DNA from: Malania oleifera
Taxonomy: Eukaryota > Streptophyta > Magnoliopsida > Santalales > Ximeniaceae
Direction: 5' to 3'
NCBI RefSeq assembly: GCF_029873635.1
Contig: NC_080422.1
Location: 7,099,764-7,163,763, forward strand
Length of the DNA: 64,000 bases
The translations under genes and the position numbers were made by a program. The notes beneath the pieces were generated by a model, which saw only the letters and a program-made list of their open reading frames with translations, did no database searches and was not told where the DNA came from. Every line of letters starts with the position of its first letter. Position 1 is the first letter of the stretch. This document shows, in pieces, positions 11,763 through 24,618 of this stretch.

Positions 11763-14700
11763 TCCTTTCTTCCTCTCAGCTCTCTCTGCATTGCTATGCT
11801 ATTCTGAGCTATTGTCTTTATAATATCTTCCACAGCCTCTTTATATAGGCTTGGATTTTAAATGATAATCAATACAATTTAATCACAAATTGGAAGTTAA
11901 AAGAATAGATTAAATGGAGAATAAATTTCACGCGTTTTCTGATTCAGCAACAACGCGTCTCCAACTGTGTTTCTGGCTCCATCTCTAACAATCTCCCACT
12001 TGGAGACAGAGACACCTCTTCAACCAGAGTATCATGAATAAATGATGTGCTCATAACATGTGTCTTCAAGCATGAAGACCAACTGAAGTTGAATACAACT
12101 TCAGCTTCTCCGTAGTCGCCACCTTCTTGTCTGTTCGATTTCTGCGGACTAATCTGATGACTGTTATCTTCACAACTGGTGTAAAAATACCGGTACAGTC
12201 AATCCCTTTCTTCTGCTCGAAGTCTTTGACTACCAACCGAGGCTTGTACCTTCTGGAGCCGTCATGCTCCTCTTCGATTCTGTACACCCACTTGTTGTGA
12301 AGGCCTTTGGACAACTTCCACGTTCTGTTGGAGGTGAGAGACTTCATCTCATCCTTCATCGCAAGCTCCCACTTGCTCATATCTGCCACCTGACATGTTT
12401 CATCATTGCATTCGGGCTCTCCTCCATCTGTAGGAAGTAAGTAGTTAATATACCTTCTGTTTGGTATATGTGACCGAGTAGCTCTCCTAAGCTCCGGAAC
12501 TGGAGTAGGAGATGGTGGTGCGACGATCTACTCCATTGGTTCCTCCACCTGAGGATTCTCAATATTCTGTTGATGTGTCCCAACACATTCATGGGTGTTT
12601 ATCTGGAAACTAACCCTCTTCTGTTTCCTGACTATACAATCCTCACACATGTCAACCTGCACTGGCTGTAGACCACTCAATTTTTCCTTTGAGTGCATCA
12701 CCCTAAGTCCGTTCTCGCTCATGTGACCAAGTCGTTGGTGACAGATGTTGCTGTCGTCATTTCCTGCAGCAACTGAAATAGACATTGAGGCATTGGAGGT
12801 TAGAAAAAGTGTTCCGCTTTTCTTACCTCGCACAATCGTTAGTACACCCTTTGAGACTTTCCATTCATCGCCAATGAATTTCGTCGTGTATCCCTCATCT
12901 GCCAGCTGACCAACTAAGATCAGATTCTTTCTTAGGTCTGGAATATACCTGACATCCTTCAGTTTCCATACTGACCCGTTTATACTGATCTTCACAACTC
13001 CCTTGCCGGTTACGTCGCAAGGTTGATCGTTGCCAAGGTACACCTTACCAAAATTACCTGATGTGTACTCCTCTAGGCAATCTTTGCAGCATGTGGTACG
13101 AAATGAGACTCCGGAGTCTAAGACCCAAGACTCCTGCTTGATCTTCGAAGAGCAGATCAACATCTCATCATTTTCAGAAGCAATATTTGCTTCTGTCTTT
13201 GCCCTCGTCTCGAATTTTTTCTTCTGACTCCTGCACTGGTTCCTGTAATGACCAGTCTTTCCACAGTTCTAGTACTCAATAACTTTAGTGCTCTGGGAAC
13301 CTGTGTCCTGAGTACCTTTGGGATTTCCGAATTAAGACCGCCTAAGCCTAGATCTACCGCGAGTTTGATCGTCCATGCCTGTTTCCTCTGCCTCAATTCT
13401 CCATGTTCAAGGCTAAACTCGAATTGGAGTTATGGTTCGGCTGCATTCTTATTTCCTCAGTCAAAATCATACTGATGACCTTATCGTATACAAGTTTTGA
13501 TTTTCCTGCGGAGCTACTGATGGCAGTGACGACACCATTCCAATTTTCAGGCAACTGACTGAGAATCAGTAAAACCCGAATCTCATTATCAAACGTTATC
13601 CCGACTGAGACGAGTTGATCAGACAACTCATTGAAATTATTCAGATGCCTGCTGAAACTCTCACCTGCAGACATATTCATCATAAATAGTCTTTTCATGA
13701 GATGTACCTTATTTGCCGCTGAAGGCTGCTCGTACATATTTGAGAGCGCATCCATCAGAGACTTTGTGAATGTTATATGCTTGATATTGAACGCCACAGA
13801 TTTCAACAACGTCATTCTGATGGCTCCGAGGGCTTTTCGATCAAACAACTCCCACTCGTCCTCGTTCATGAATGTTGGCTTACCCGTCAACGGTAAGTGT
13901 AATTCCTTCCCAAACAAATAGTCTTCTATCTGCATCTTCCAGAAACCGAAATTGTTCCCATTGAACATTTCGATTTTTGAGCTTTTTTCATTCGACATAT
14001 CAATTTGCTAATCTAGAGATGGAATTAGCTCAAATGGATAGCACAGATGGATCCGAAATGATCAAAAACCCTAGAAATGGTTCGAGTCGCTCGAAAAACA
14101 GACCCAAAACGACTCCGAAAAGTTCAGTCAAACCTGGTCAAACTACTGACGTGGTAGCGGGGTCTACCTGCTGATGTGGCAGTGGGGTCCGCCTGCCGAT
14201 GTGGCGCTGACGTGGTAGTGGGACCCACTTGATGAAGTGGTAGTGGCCTATTGACATGGCGCCTCTGCCATATAGCACTCCTGCTGGTGCGTGCGCGGTA
14301 TGCGCGCTGACGTGGCGCTGACGACAGACCCGGGTCAGGAACCGGATCTCGGGTTCACCCGGATTTGAGTCACTTGCAGAGTCGGGTCAGGTTCTCTTCG
14401 AGTCGGGTCGAGGCAGAACGGGCAAAGATGACGCGTGCGGTGCGTGCAGCGCGTGAGGAGATGTTCGCCGGTGCGTGAAGAGGCGTCTTGCTCCAGCAAG
14501 GTGCGTGCGGGCGCGTGCGGGCTTTTCTGAACTCCGTTCGAGCTCCGGTGGGCACCCTTCTCTTCGTCTGGGCGAGAAGAATACGATGGTGGCCTCAAAA
14601 CATAGTTTTGATCTACTGGACAGAGCTCTGAATTTCGGGATCACTTCCGATTTGGATTTTCTGCTCCAACCGGGCTCTGATACCACTTGTTAGGACCCTA

Positions 14701-17700
14701 TAAGCATCCATAAGAAAGTGACACTAAGAAATTTACGTGATTCGGTCAAGAACGACCTACGTCCACGAAGCACACACCAACTATCCAATAACTCGCCGGA
14801 AAAATATTACAATTTTCTCCCTCTCTCTCTTCCTCCCTTCTTCCTCTCAGCTCTCTCTGCACTCTCTGTGCTCTCTCTGCACTGCTGTGCTATTTTGAGC
14901 TATTGTCTTTATAATATCTTCCACAGCCTCTTTATATAGGCTTGGATTTTGAATGATAATCAATACAATTTAATCACAAATTGGAAGTTAAAAGAATAGA
15001 TTAAATGGAGAATAAATTCCACACGTTTTCTGACTCAGTAACAATGCGTCTCCAGTTGTGTTTCTGGCTCCATCTCTAACAATTAGTACATACCAACTGA
15101 GTCCCATGGCTTAAATGTGGGTCAGCTTGGAAATTCCAAAGAATTAAATAATAATAATTTTAAGTTGCTAGGAAGAAAGTCAACTAGGGAGTAATTCATA
15201 AGGAGAAATGATTTAAAATTGATGGTAAAAACAAACTCACCACATAATGTGCACATGGGACATCACTCCACCCCAACCAAATTCTGAGAATTGGACATGT
15301 GAGGCTTCCTTATTTAATCATCAATTCTTTCACAGAATTCAGCAATTTTTTCCAACCTCATTTTAAATTCCTAATGTGGGAAGATTGTCAATTACCACCC
15401 TTCCTGGGAAATAAGTCCTATCCGAGTGAACTCTTGAATGCAGTTTAGCCGTGTTCAAAGATGATAAATTAGAACACCCGCGCAAACACAACAAATTATA
15501 TTATAGTCTAAAACGATGAGAGGCAAGCAATATATCACATGCTAGGACTGGTAAGATGGCTTCAAGTGCCATGCATTTTCTTTTTTAATATAAGAATGCT
15601 GAAGCTGCTCATTCAAAAGGCTTATTATAATTTATAAGGCACAGTGGATCATATCAGTTGATAAAGATACTAACTTGGCAGCATACCCAACAGGATTTAT
15701 GTTCAAACTTAAAAAATCTAATATTTATGCACTAAAACCCCACACAAACAAAAGCAAAACAAACAAATTTTGAGTCTGCTCTTAATTGTTAGATCATCCA
15801 TGAATCACACCTACCACTACCTTTAACATCCTGAGTCAAAACAACTGAGCTATCTGTTACTTTTGACAACTAAGAAACGCAAGAATCCAACTGCCAACAA
15901 CATGACTTAAGTGTATGCTCAGAAAAGTTTCTTCCATGCTTTGAATGAAACAACAGGGCGTAAGACACTCTATGGGTTCCCACTACTTTCTATATCACAT
16001 CCCAGAATAACCTTCCTACTGCCAACAACATGACTTAAGTGTATGCTCAGAAAAGTTTCTCCATGCTTTGAATGAACCAACAGGGCATAAGACACTCTAT
16101 GGGTTTCCACTACTTCTATATCACATCCCAGAATAACCTTCCGGTTAGGAGGATGAAAGAGAATGTTACAAAGGTCTCTGGCTTTTGCACTCAAAACCAA
16201 TAACTGCACTTAAATTGCTTGATATAAGATTCTTCCACAGTTATATTTTATTTCAGATGTCAAAAAGAAATTTAAGAATAAATTCACAAGGGAAAAAGTG
16301 GAATGCGTCGTACCAGATCCATAATGATTCAATGAGACATAACTTTCATTTCCGAAATGGTCAACATGTATTATGTCAGGCAAGGCCAAGATGTACTGAT
16401 TGCCTCAGCCATCATCCATTGATGGATAAAACCCATTTCAAACAAAAAGGGAAGGTATGCTCCTTTGGGTTTCTCTAACATGTTCAAAATAACATTTATC
16501 GCCTGCTGTAAATGACTCTACATACCATAACAAATAAACTGTGTCCTAAATTTCCTTTTCTGGACATTTTTTTCTAGGTTCAGCAGAGTCGAACGGTATA
16601 CATAGGAAAGATAGAAAAGATGGCCTGTAAAAAAGTTTCACTGTTTGTACATAATGGTTTGCATCACAACTTCCTAACGTAGTGTTTGGGAATACAAATT
16701 TGGGACTGTGAACTTGAAATTGTTTGATTTTGGACATATTCAAGTACCAAATTACAAAGTTGTATGAAGTTTGACCCAGATCAACACAATTTCCAATTTA
16801 TGATCCAAAATTCATGTTCCCAAATGCAACATAAATGAAAATCACAGCTAGCAGAAGCTTGTTTTCAAGGTTATTAGAATTAATAAAAAAAAAAAAACTA
16901 AGTTGTAAATGGCAAAGAATACAAAGTAACATACCATGTAGTAATGCAGAAATACTCCCCTGACAATAATAATCGCACACCATTAGCTTCTCATCCTTGG
17001 AATGGTAATACGCCCGTAGCTCAACCACATTCTCATGCTTAATTCTTCCAACTATCTCCATCTGTTGCTCAAACTCCCGCTTCCCAACACCTACATCCTT
17101 CAATCTCTTTACCACCACCATGATTGCATCCTCTAGGATTGCCTTATAAGCAGTACCGAATGTCCCCTTTCCCAGTACCTCTGCAGATGCTCTCAACAAA
17201 TCCTCCAAATCAAATGCATAATTACAACCCTCAAAGAAAACCAACCTGTTATTCGCATCGTGACTCTCAGAAACTCCTTTCTCTGGTGACATTTCTCCCT
17301 TCTGCAACTTCCCCGAAAACACATTTTCACCTTTTCTCTTTGAACAGCAAACAAGCAGCAGAAAAGCAAATCCCACAAGCCCCAGAACACAACCAGCTAT
17401 TATAATTCCCAGCAGGGCCGTCTCGCCAAGCTTTCCGCTGTTCCGGGTTTTTGAATACGTTTGGGGAGGGGATGGAAGAGCAAAAGGAAAGCCAGGAGGC
17501 GAACTCACTGCGGTAACATTGTTACCAGCAAAGACTGAAAGAGGGAATCTCTGTAGAGATTTGGGCACAATGCCTGTGAGATTATTGTCAGATAGATTCA
17601 ACTGCTGCAAAGTGGGTAAATTGAAATCAGGGATTTCACCAGAAAGTGAATTGTTTGCGAGATCCAAACCTGTAAGATGACTCAAATTTGAGATTGATAG

Positions 17701-18168
17701 AGGGATACTCCCATTGAAGGCATTGTGAGATAAATTGACGATAGTGAGATTCTTCCAAACAGAAAAATCCGGCAAAGGCCCGGAAAAATTGTTGTACTGA
17801 AGATACAGAGAGGATAAGTTTCTAAGATTGGCAAAATCTGAGGGGAAAGGCCCTTTTATTCCATTGGATCTGAGACTCAAGATCTGCAGTGCTGAGAGGC
17901 GACTAAGCGTGTTAAGTGGAATTTGCCCCTGGAATCCAACACCGGGCAATCGAACGGCGGTGACCCGAGACCCGTCGTCACTGCAAGTAACTCCGGTCCA
18001 GTTTTTACACATGGGTGAACTTCGCTCCCAATTGAGAGAATGCAAGTGAGGCACATGGTTCACGAAGTCTAGCAATGCTTGTTTATCCCCAAAAGGGTCA
18101 GATTCTCCTGGCGAGAAAATCGTTCCCAGGAATAAAATCAAAGAGAAAATTAATAATATAGCTTCCAT
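10518..18168 (-). CDS. LRR receptor-like pseudokinase (LRR-III, At4g23740-like)
   Basis: A complete two-exon gene. Exon 1 (16935-18168) gives residues 1-411, and exon 2 (10518-11140) gives residues 413-618 and the stop. A Gly codon is split across the junction (CAT G/GTATG and TGCAG/GT). Order: signal peptide (1-22), LRR N-terminal cap with C-NWTGVTC, about six LRRs (70-215), transmembrane helix (251-275), juxtamembrane region, kinase-like domain (about 320-600). The ATP-anchoring lysine is present (VVVKRL, K354). The catalytic loop reads HGNIKSSN (N451 where active kinases have Asp) and the DFG motif is DLG (469-471). Both changes are normal for this subfamily, annotated as 'probable inactive receptor kinase'. 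It should sit in the plasma membrane and signal by binding partners rather than by phosphorylation; its ligand is unknown. The 5794-bp intron holds a Copia element and a tandem duplication. Confidence 0.93.
11603..11990 (-). repeat. Copia 3' LTR
   Basis: 388-bp LTR with a (CT)n tract (about 11730-11758). It pairs with 14688-15081. The purine-rich tract AAGTGGGAGAT (minus strand) lies directly next to it at 11991 onward. Confidence 0.93.
14674..14685 (-). other. Copia primer-binding site
   Basis: On the minus strand this reads TGGTATCAGAGC, the perfect complement of the 3' end of plant initiator tRNA-Met (GCTCTGATA plus CCA). That tRNA is encoded at 55033-55104 in this same window. Confidence 0.93.
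14688..15081 (-). repeat. Copia 5' LTR
   Basis: 394-bp partner of 11603-11990, ending at the ATTAG target duplication. Confidence 0.93.
15891..16146. repeat. Tandem duplication (128-bp unit) in kinase intron
   Basis: A block beginning CTGCCAACAACATGACTTAA at 15891 recurs at 16019 with a handful of differences, both copies ending in CCCAGAATAACCTTCC. It is a local duplication in the receptor kinase intron, to the right of the Copia element. No function is evident. Confidence 0.85.
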
Positions 18169-18840
18169 TTCCCCTACTTTCGAGTTAAAATATCTAACAA
18201 TTTAAGCCAGAGCCCGAGCTGCTTCGCAGAATTTGCTCCCGCGCATTGAGCGAAGAAGAAGCTTTAAAAAACCTGTAAAAAAAACAAAGACGGAAAAAGA
18301 AAACAAAAGAGAAATAAGATCAAATACCAAGATTTTTGTCGTTAAAGTAAGGGGCGTTTCTGAAAACAGGGCATGGAAAATGGAGGTCGCAGGGTTTGAA
18401 TTTGGCAATTTGGTCAAAAGGGTGTTTTTTTAAAGTGAATTTCACCAGGAATCGAGCTTTCTTTTTGTTCTTTGTTCCTTAACTTTTTTCTGGGTCCATG
18501 CCAAAATCGAGAATGTCAGAGGAATTAAACAACACACTCAGCGGAAACCTGAAGAGCTACAGCTCACAGTTTCATACCTCCAAAAATTTCAAAAAAACGG
18601 AAAACAGATCTGACCAAGACAATGTCCTTCTCTTCAACCCACTTCTACTTCGCACTACTAACTTGGAGTTCAGATGAAGAAAACAGAAAACCTTAAATTA
18701 TGTTCCTTGAAGAAAAATTTCTACAATCGTACTGATAATGATGGTTTCTCGGCACTAATGCAGCATCCAATGAAAACGAACCATAATGCTCACACAAAAA
18801 GTGTGGAAAAGCAAACACAGCTATGATTTTTCCAGAATGT

Positions 18841-18871
<31 letters not shown>

Positions 18872-19170
18872 GAGAGCTGTACCGTCACTTCAAGCAACAG
18901 TATCCAAATCTTCAAAAAACAGAGCATTTGAAGCAGAAACACCACTCCTCGCCACGCCATTGAAGTCCTGAAGAAGCTTAGTAGGGTTTTCAGTTCACGG
19001 AGCTTTAACGGTTCTCTTCTCTGCACTGTAACCACAGATAAGAGGGAAGGCGAGAGAGAGAGAGAGAGAGAGAGAGAGACGTGGGCATCGTGGGTGAGGC
19101 ACGAGCGCGTGACACGTGGGACAATTTTTATTAATTTGCCCCCCCGAAAAGGAAATAATTTCACATCGTT
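18169..19170 (-). promoter_or_regulatory. Receptor kinase 5' leader and promoter region
   Basis: Upstream of the kinase ATG lie two GA tracts (about 18842-18868 and 19052-19078, read as CT on the gene strand), typical of plant 5' leaders, within pyrimidine-rich DNA with possible donor sites. Open frames through the CT tracts are composition artefacts. I cannot place the transcription start or prove a leader intron. Confidence 0.35.
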
Positions 19171-19574
19171 CTATTCCGTCGTATCCCCGCAAAGCGGGCA
19201 CGGGCCCGCTTCCTAAGTGACTTGGCATGCAACAGCCGTCCGATTACGAATAGCAGTAACTAACATTTGCCTGTTCCTGGGTGGCCCGCCTGCCGTTGGA
19301 TGAGAGTATGGGCTGTGGGGCCCACTGGAAGATGATTCTGTGATACTGTGCAGTGCAGGCGCTTTACTTGACCAGCGTTGACCGCGGGAGTCATCAAGAC
19401 CATGATGCTTATAGATCAAGGATAATGATGAAATACTTGATCTTTTTTTTTTTTTTTTTGTGATTTCCCTTGGTCATAATTAATGCTTTTTCCATTATTA
19501 AAAGGGCTTCACAAAAAGAAAAAATTATAAAAAGGTTGCAATCACTTAATTAAGCTGAGTTAAGTCCCTTCAAG

Positions 19575-20061
19575 TAGGGGTGAGCAAATGATTAGTTCGG
19601 TCAAATTCGATTAATTAACCGAATTAATCGAAATTTTCGGTTAATAATTTTTAATAACCGAACAAAGGAAGCTCACCGAACCGAACCCAACCGAATTACC
19701 TTTTCGGGTAATTCAGTTAACCGAATTTAACCGAAATAATTTGAAATTAATTATTAAAAATATAATATAATTATAACTTTTTTACTAATTCGAACTTAAT
19801 TAAGCATCTCATCTATTAATTTTATTAATAAAAAATATATTTTGGTATTATACTATAAGAGTAGAATCACTAGAATCATTAATTATCAATTCGGTTAATT
19901 CGATTAATCGAATTGATAATTCATATTAATCGAATCGATAACCGATTAATCGAAAATTGATAAAATTGTAACCGAACCAAACCGACCCTATTTCTTGACC
20001 GAACCGAACCGACCGAAATTGGTCGGTTAATTCGGGTTTCCCCGAATTATGCTCACCCCTA
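19575..20061. mobile_element. hAT-type MITE
   Basis: A 487-bp non-autonomous DNA transposon. The ends are inverted (TAGGGGTGAGCA at the left, its reverse complement at the right) and flanked by an 8-bp target duplication with one mismatch, CCTTCAAG (19567-19574) and CCTTCAAA (20062-20069), the length typical of hAT. The interior is full of CCGAA/TTCGG and ATTAATCGA words in both orientations, so the whole element can fold back. No coding capacity. A mobilising transposase must be elsewhere. Confidence 0.9.
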
Positions 20062-20395
20062 CCTTCAAAACATGTTTGATAAAAACACATGTGATGTAGG
20101 ATGGGGCAAGGTAACCGAGTCCTACGGTTTCAACCCTCAATCGACACACATGAGAAACACTTTAAAATTAGAATTGAATCAACCAAACATTAATCAAACA
20201 AATCATGTTTTATCACACGGGTCCAAGGATTTTGAAAAGATCTATAGTTTAATTCGAAATTCAATCCCAAGTGGTTCTTTCACAAAAGAATCAAGTGATG
20301 TTCATGAAAAGGTTATTCAATCATTCACGAAAATAAGTTTATGTTATCACAATCATATTGCACAATTGACAAGCAAATATATGTTAAAATGTTGA

Positions 20396-21560
20396 GAATT
20401 TAAGTTATGTGGAACTTCAGTCGCCTGGGGAGGAAAGGTCAGTTGCTTGGGGTCACAAAATCAGAGTTTTGGCTAGCAGAACAAGATCAGTCGACTAGGC
20501 TTTGTGGGTTAGTCGTCTGACTAAATGTTTGTGGGATACCGAGAATTAAAATGGGTTCAGTCGACTAGGCTTTCGAGGTCAGTCAACAGAGCAGTGGGGA
20601 ATGGAGATAAAAATGGAATTTTTAAGGGTTTTGGGAAAGAGAGGCTTATGGGGACTTAAACAAGGATGTCAAACAAAGTTGGGAATGGATTATGATGAAT
20701 AGTACCGTGTGGAATAATCGGATATCTTACTGATGATCAACGAACTCGAATCAAACCAAGAAATATTTCAAGATCGTGATGAACCGGTGTGGGTGTTGTT
20801 GTTGTTGTCGAATACGAACAGTGTGGGGATATGAGATGGTGAAGAAATGATGGATAGATGTGTTGGTCTCACACCAACTAATCTCCGAGAAGAACGTCGT
20901 AGCATCTCGACACTCAATCTCAAGATCAGAACAAAGGTCTGAGCTTTCAAAGGAAAATTTTTATTCAATCAATAATAATACTTGGCTAAAAACTGTCTTC
21001 CAGTGTTTACAATAGTAATATATATAGGGAAAATAAATACCTAATACCTAACAATAAATGACTTAAACGTCCCCATAGAGGCATGGGAGACAACTCTCTT
21101 AATGTTCACAAACTAATATAAATCTCGCACAAATTAAGTACTTAACAACTCATAATGTAATTAATTAAATATAAATAAAGTTAAAAGGGAGGCCCAAGCT
21201 ATGTGGGGCCTAGAGTAGCTGTGTGGAGCCCAATAGGGTCTTGAGCTCAGAATTGCAAAATCACAACTTGGGGCTTCTTTATTCTGAAAAGTCTCCAAGT
21301 ATATCCATAAGGTCTTCAAGTGTCTCCATAAGTTCCTGCAATGGTTGTCAAGCATTGTGGACATCCGGGAGTTGTCCATGTGTCACCATGCATGTCGGCG
21401 AACGAAACATAGTCACCATGTCGGTGAAGAATGTAGATATCTAAAGGTTGTCCACGTGTCAGAATATCTGCAAAAGAAAGGGATAACGCATGCCAATCCC
21501 CATCAACATGCCTTCAATAAAATATATATATATATATATATATATTTATAACATATTTTA
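20396..21560. mobile_element. Probable LTR-derived block, unclassified
   Basis: The region 20400-20600 carries the spaced word AGTCGACTAGGCTT and degenerate forms, a pattern also seen in Copia LTR-like blocks elsewhere in the window. Later parts (20850-21060, 21180-21480) look like leader-type retroelement DNA. No matched pair of LTRs or coding part could be found. It ends in a (TA)n tract (21521-21544). Confidence 0.3.
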
Positions 21561-23009
21561 AATATTTTTAATGTATTATATTAGTCAAAATGATCAAGTA
21601 CTTGAATTAGTGTTTACAGATATCCATTGGTATTAGTTAAATGCTCATTAATATAAATAAATATCATTTAAAAAAAGTGTGTTTATAAATATGATTTTAC
21701 AATCTTGGTATTATTAAATTATTTTTAAAATTAGGTGCAATCGTATAAAGACAGGAAGCATATGAAAAGGCATTGTAATTGTTTTATTTTTAATTTTGAG
21801 AGGAATGATAATTGTATTGTTTCTAATTATACATTGATAGTGGCAACAAATAAGAGTAATAGTCATGTCCAATTAATGAAAGAAAAAAAAAAGTTAGCAT
21901 TAAACAAGATTTAAAGTCATTTTTTGTATTTTTAACAAATAATAATTTAAGAGGCTAATAGCAATAGAAGATTGATTTTATACTCATGTAGTACCTTAAT
22001 TCTGATTTTAATAATGAAAAAAATATATATATTGATGTCTCATTAATTAATTTTTGGGCAAAAGATACAGACCTTTGTTGAAATTTCAAAAGTTTTAAAA
22101 TCTCCCCTAGGGTTTGTCAAAAAGATGTTAATCTCTCCTTATATTTTATAAAAAGACAAGTTTTTTTAAGGGAAGTTTGTATACTTTTAGAAAATCGCAA
22201 GGGAGATTTTTGACATTTTTAAAACATCATGAGAGATATCCGTATTTTTGTTAAACATTAAGGGAGGTGAGTGTCTGTTGTACTTTATTTTTTAAATTAA
22301 CATGCTATACAAATTAGAAGGGAGTGTGTGCAATTTGCATGTATGATTTTTAAGAATTAAAAGAAGAGGAAAAAAATTAATTGAATAGGAAATATCATCA
22401 ATAGTGATGCTTAAAATGTAATTATATATTAATAATTTAAAAAATGATTATGTTGGAAAATAGTTCTACTTTAAGACAAGTTTTTGAATGCAATTATAAT
22501 TCTGTTAACAATGCCTTTTAAAAAGAAACAAGAAGGATAATAATGTTATTTATTTGTATTTGTATTGATAGGTATATTTCATTCACTTTCTCGAAATTTT
22601 TTACTATGATTATATTAAGAAATTTATAAGAAAAAGTATAGTTCTTTTTAAACAAATACTTCTTATTTTAATAATTCAAATTATGTTAGAAAGTTCAAAA
22701 ATAAATTCATTTGAACTTGAATTTTGAGTTTCACAGTTTATCATTAGAAAGTCAAAGTTTGAATCATAAAAATAAATAAAAATAAAATGAATGATATATT
22801 ATAATTTGACTGTCGTTTTTAAATTTTCAAACTTGAATATCAAATTTCACAGTTCATCATTAGAAAGTCAAAGTTTGAATCTTCACAAGAGAAAATTAAA
22901 AAAATTAAAATTAATGATATATTATAACTTAACTATTGTTTTCAAATATTTGTCAAAAATTATGATCATTATTAATAAATTAAATTATTTGAAACCTTTT
23001 AAGTGCATA

Positions 23010-23050
<41 letters not shown>

Positions 23051-23171
23051 TTGAAGAGAAATTTTTAAAGGAAAAAAAAAAAAGAGGCTAAGGAAAAGGT
23101 TAATGGGTGCTCAACTCATGTCTCCTTCAATGCTTTTCAACAACTCACTATTCCTACAAAGTGATTCATAC

Positions 23172-23208
<37 letters not shown>

Positions 23209-23319
23209 ATTTTTAAAGGAAAAAAAAAAAAGAGGCTAAGGAAAAGGTTAATGGGTGCTCAACTCATGTCTCCTTCAATGCTTTTCAACAACTCACTATT
23301 CCTACAAAGTGATTCATAC

Positions 23320-23350
<31 letters not shown>

Positions 23351-24110
23351 CATATATATATATGTGACAGTTAGAAATTTAAATTAAGTGAGGCTGTACC
23401 AATCAGGGGCCCAGATTATTACATAGCCCCCTTTTGTATTGGCCATTGCTTTCTTGGAAGCATCCAATCATCAAACATTTTTAAGTGCTATATATATATA
23501 TCAGTGCAATTTATGTTATTTTCAGTTGTGTGGACAAAAATAAGAAGAGCCTTGTATGGTTGTTTATAGTTATAGGTAGTTATTGTTGTCACGAGTGATT
23601 ATTGATAAAATTTATATTCATTGAATTACTCATAAAGTGTAAATTTTAATTTATTGTTAATAGAAACTTTTAAAAATAGATAATTTAAAAAAAATAATAA
23701 TAGACAGATAATTTAGATTTAAAAGTGTTATGTCTTCCTTTAATTAATAATGTGTGTGGCTCCTATTTGATTTTTTTTTTAATTTTAATCATATTAGAAT
23801 ACTTTTTTAATTTTAAATGGTATTTGATATAGAAAGAAAATATAGTGAAAAATGAATTTTCTTCTTATTTTCCTTTCATTTCCTTTCCTTTTCCAAGTGA
23901 AATCCTTAATCCAAATTGACCATTAGTGATTAGTGATGATTCAGAGGATTCTTTGAATTGTAGAAAAAGGATTTATTTTGGGGGGGGGGGGGAATACTTA
24001 TCTTAGATTATAGGATTAGAAAAAAATTGAAAAAATAAAAAACTTGGGATGTTATTGTCACATAGTTCAAGTTTAATACATATAAAATATTGCCCAAATC
24101 CCAAATCAAA
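21561..24110. other. AT-rich spacer with microsatellites
   Basis: Very AT-rich. It contains a local duplication around 22720-22930 (CATTAGAAAGTCAAAGTTTG occurs twice), a (GA)n tract (23013-23046), the 148-bp tandem duplication, and a G homopolymer (about 23981-23992). No gene is supported. Confidence 0.5.
23063..23358. repeat. Near-identical 148-bp tandem duplication
   Basis: Units at 23063-23210 and 23211-23358 share the same order: a poly(A) run, GGGTGCTCAACTCATGTCTC, then a TA-rich tail. They differ mainly in TA count. This is a very recent duplication, or an assembly effect. Confidence 0.9.
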
Positions 24111-24115
24111 CATAG

Positions 24116-24618
24116 TGTTGTGCAAATTAATGTGCACGGGAACCAAACCCGAATCTGTAATGCAGCAAGTAACGATGAATGATACAGAAATACAATCACA
24201 CACGGATAATAAGGAAAACAAATAAACAATGACACAATAATTAACGTGGTTTGACAATGTGCCTACGTCTACAAGAGCAAGCGGCGGCTGAAATTCACTA
24301 TCTATCAAAACCAGGGTTACAACATCGTATATATGTTAACCTTACATGTACTAAGGGATTAGGAAGTTCCCCAAATACCCCTGTATCAATTCCTGGAGGA
24401 TTTGCCTCCGAATCTCCAACCTATTGATTTTACCAATTCAAAATTCAAAAGCAGTGCCAAACAAAACCATCGACGATTCTTTTTGTGAACCTAAATCGTC
24501 GATGTAACTATTGATAAAACCGTTGACAGTTTCTTCCTGCAGCCCAACCTCCTTATTTTTCCTCAACATACTTTCTCTATATATGTGTGCCACTAAATAT
24601 GAATCCCATACTACAACA
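24116..24618 (-). repeat. Copia 3' LTR
   Basis: 503-bp LTR. Its start (minus strand, 24618) is preceded by the purine tract AAAGTGGAGAT. A remnant of the matching 5' LTR is at 46374-46429. It contains GTCGATGG/GTCGA-type words near 24460-24540. Confidence 0.88.

Larger units (their letters stand above)
11603..15081 (-). mobile_element. Copia LTR element inside the kinase intron
   Basis: A Ty1/Copia fossil in the same orientation as the host gene. LTRs at 11603-11990 and 14688-15081 begin TGTTAG and end CTAACA and are flanked by an exact 5-bp target duplication, ATTAG (11598-11602 and 15082-15086). The primer-binding site next to the right (5') LTR is complementary to initiator tRNA-Met, and a purine tract abuts the left LTR. 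Parts seen, in order on the minus strand, are gag (13998-13393), protease and pre-integrase region (13163-12600) and the start of reverse transcriptase (12389-12066). At about 3.5 kb it is shorter than a full-length member and is broken with several defects. By eye the LTRs differ at roughly 6%, mostly transitions, suggesting an age of a few million years. Confidence 0.93.

Noticed and set aside
18790-19228. Minus-strand open frames with SLSLSLSL stretches
   Set aside because: They run through GA/CT microsatellites and have no domain; better read as leader or promoter DNA.
20072-20395. 107-residue plus-strand frame beside the MITE
   Set aside because: No recognisable domain, no splice context and AT-biased composition; probably chance.
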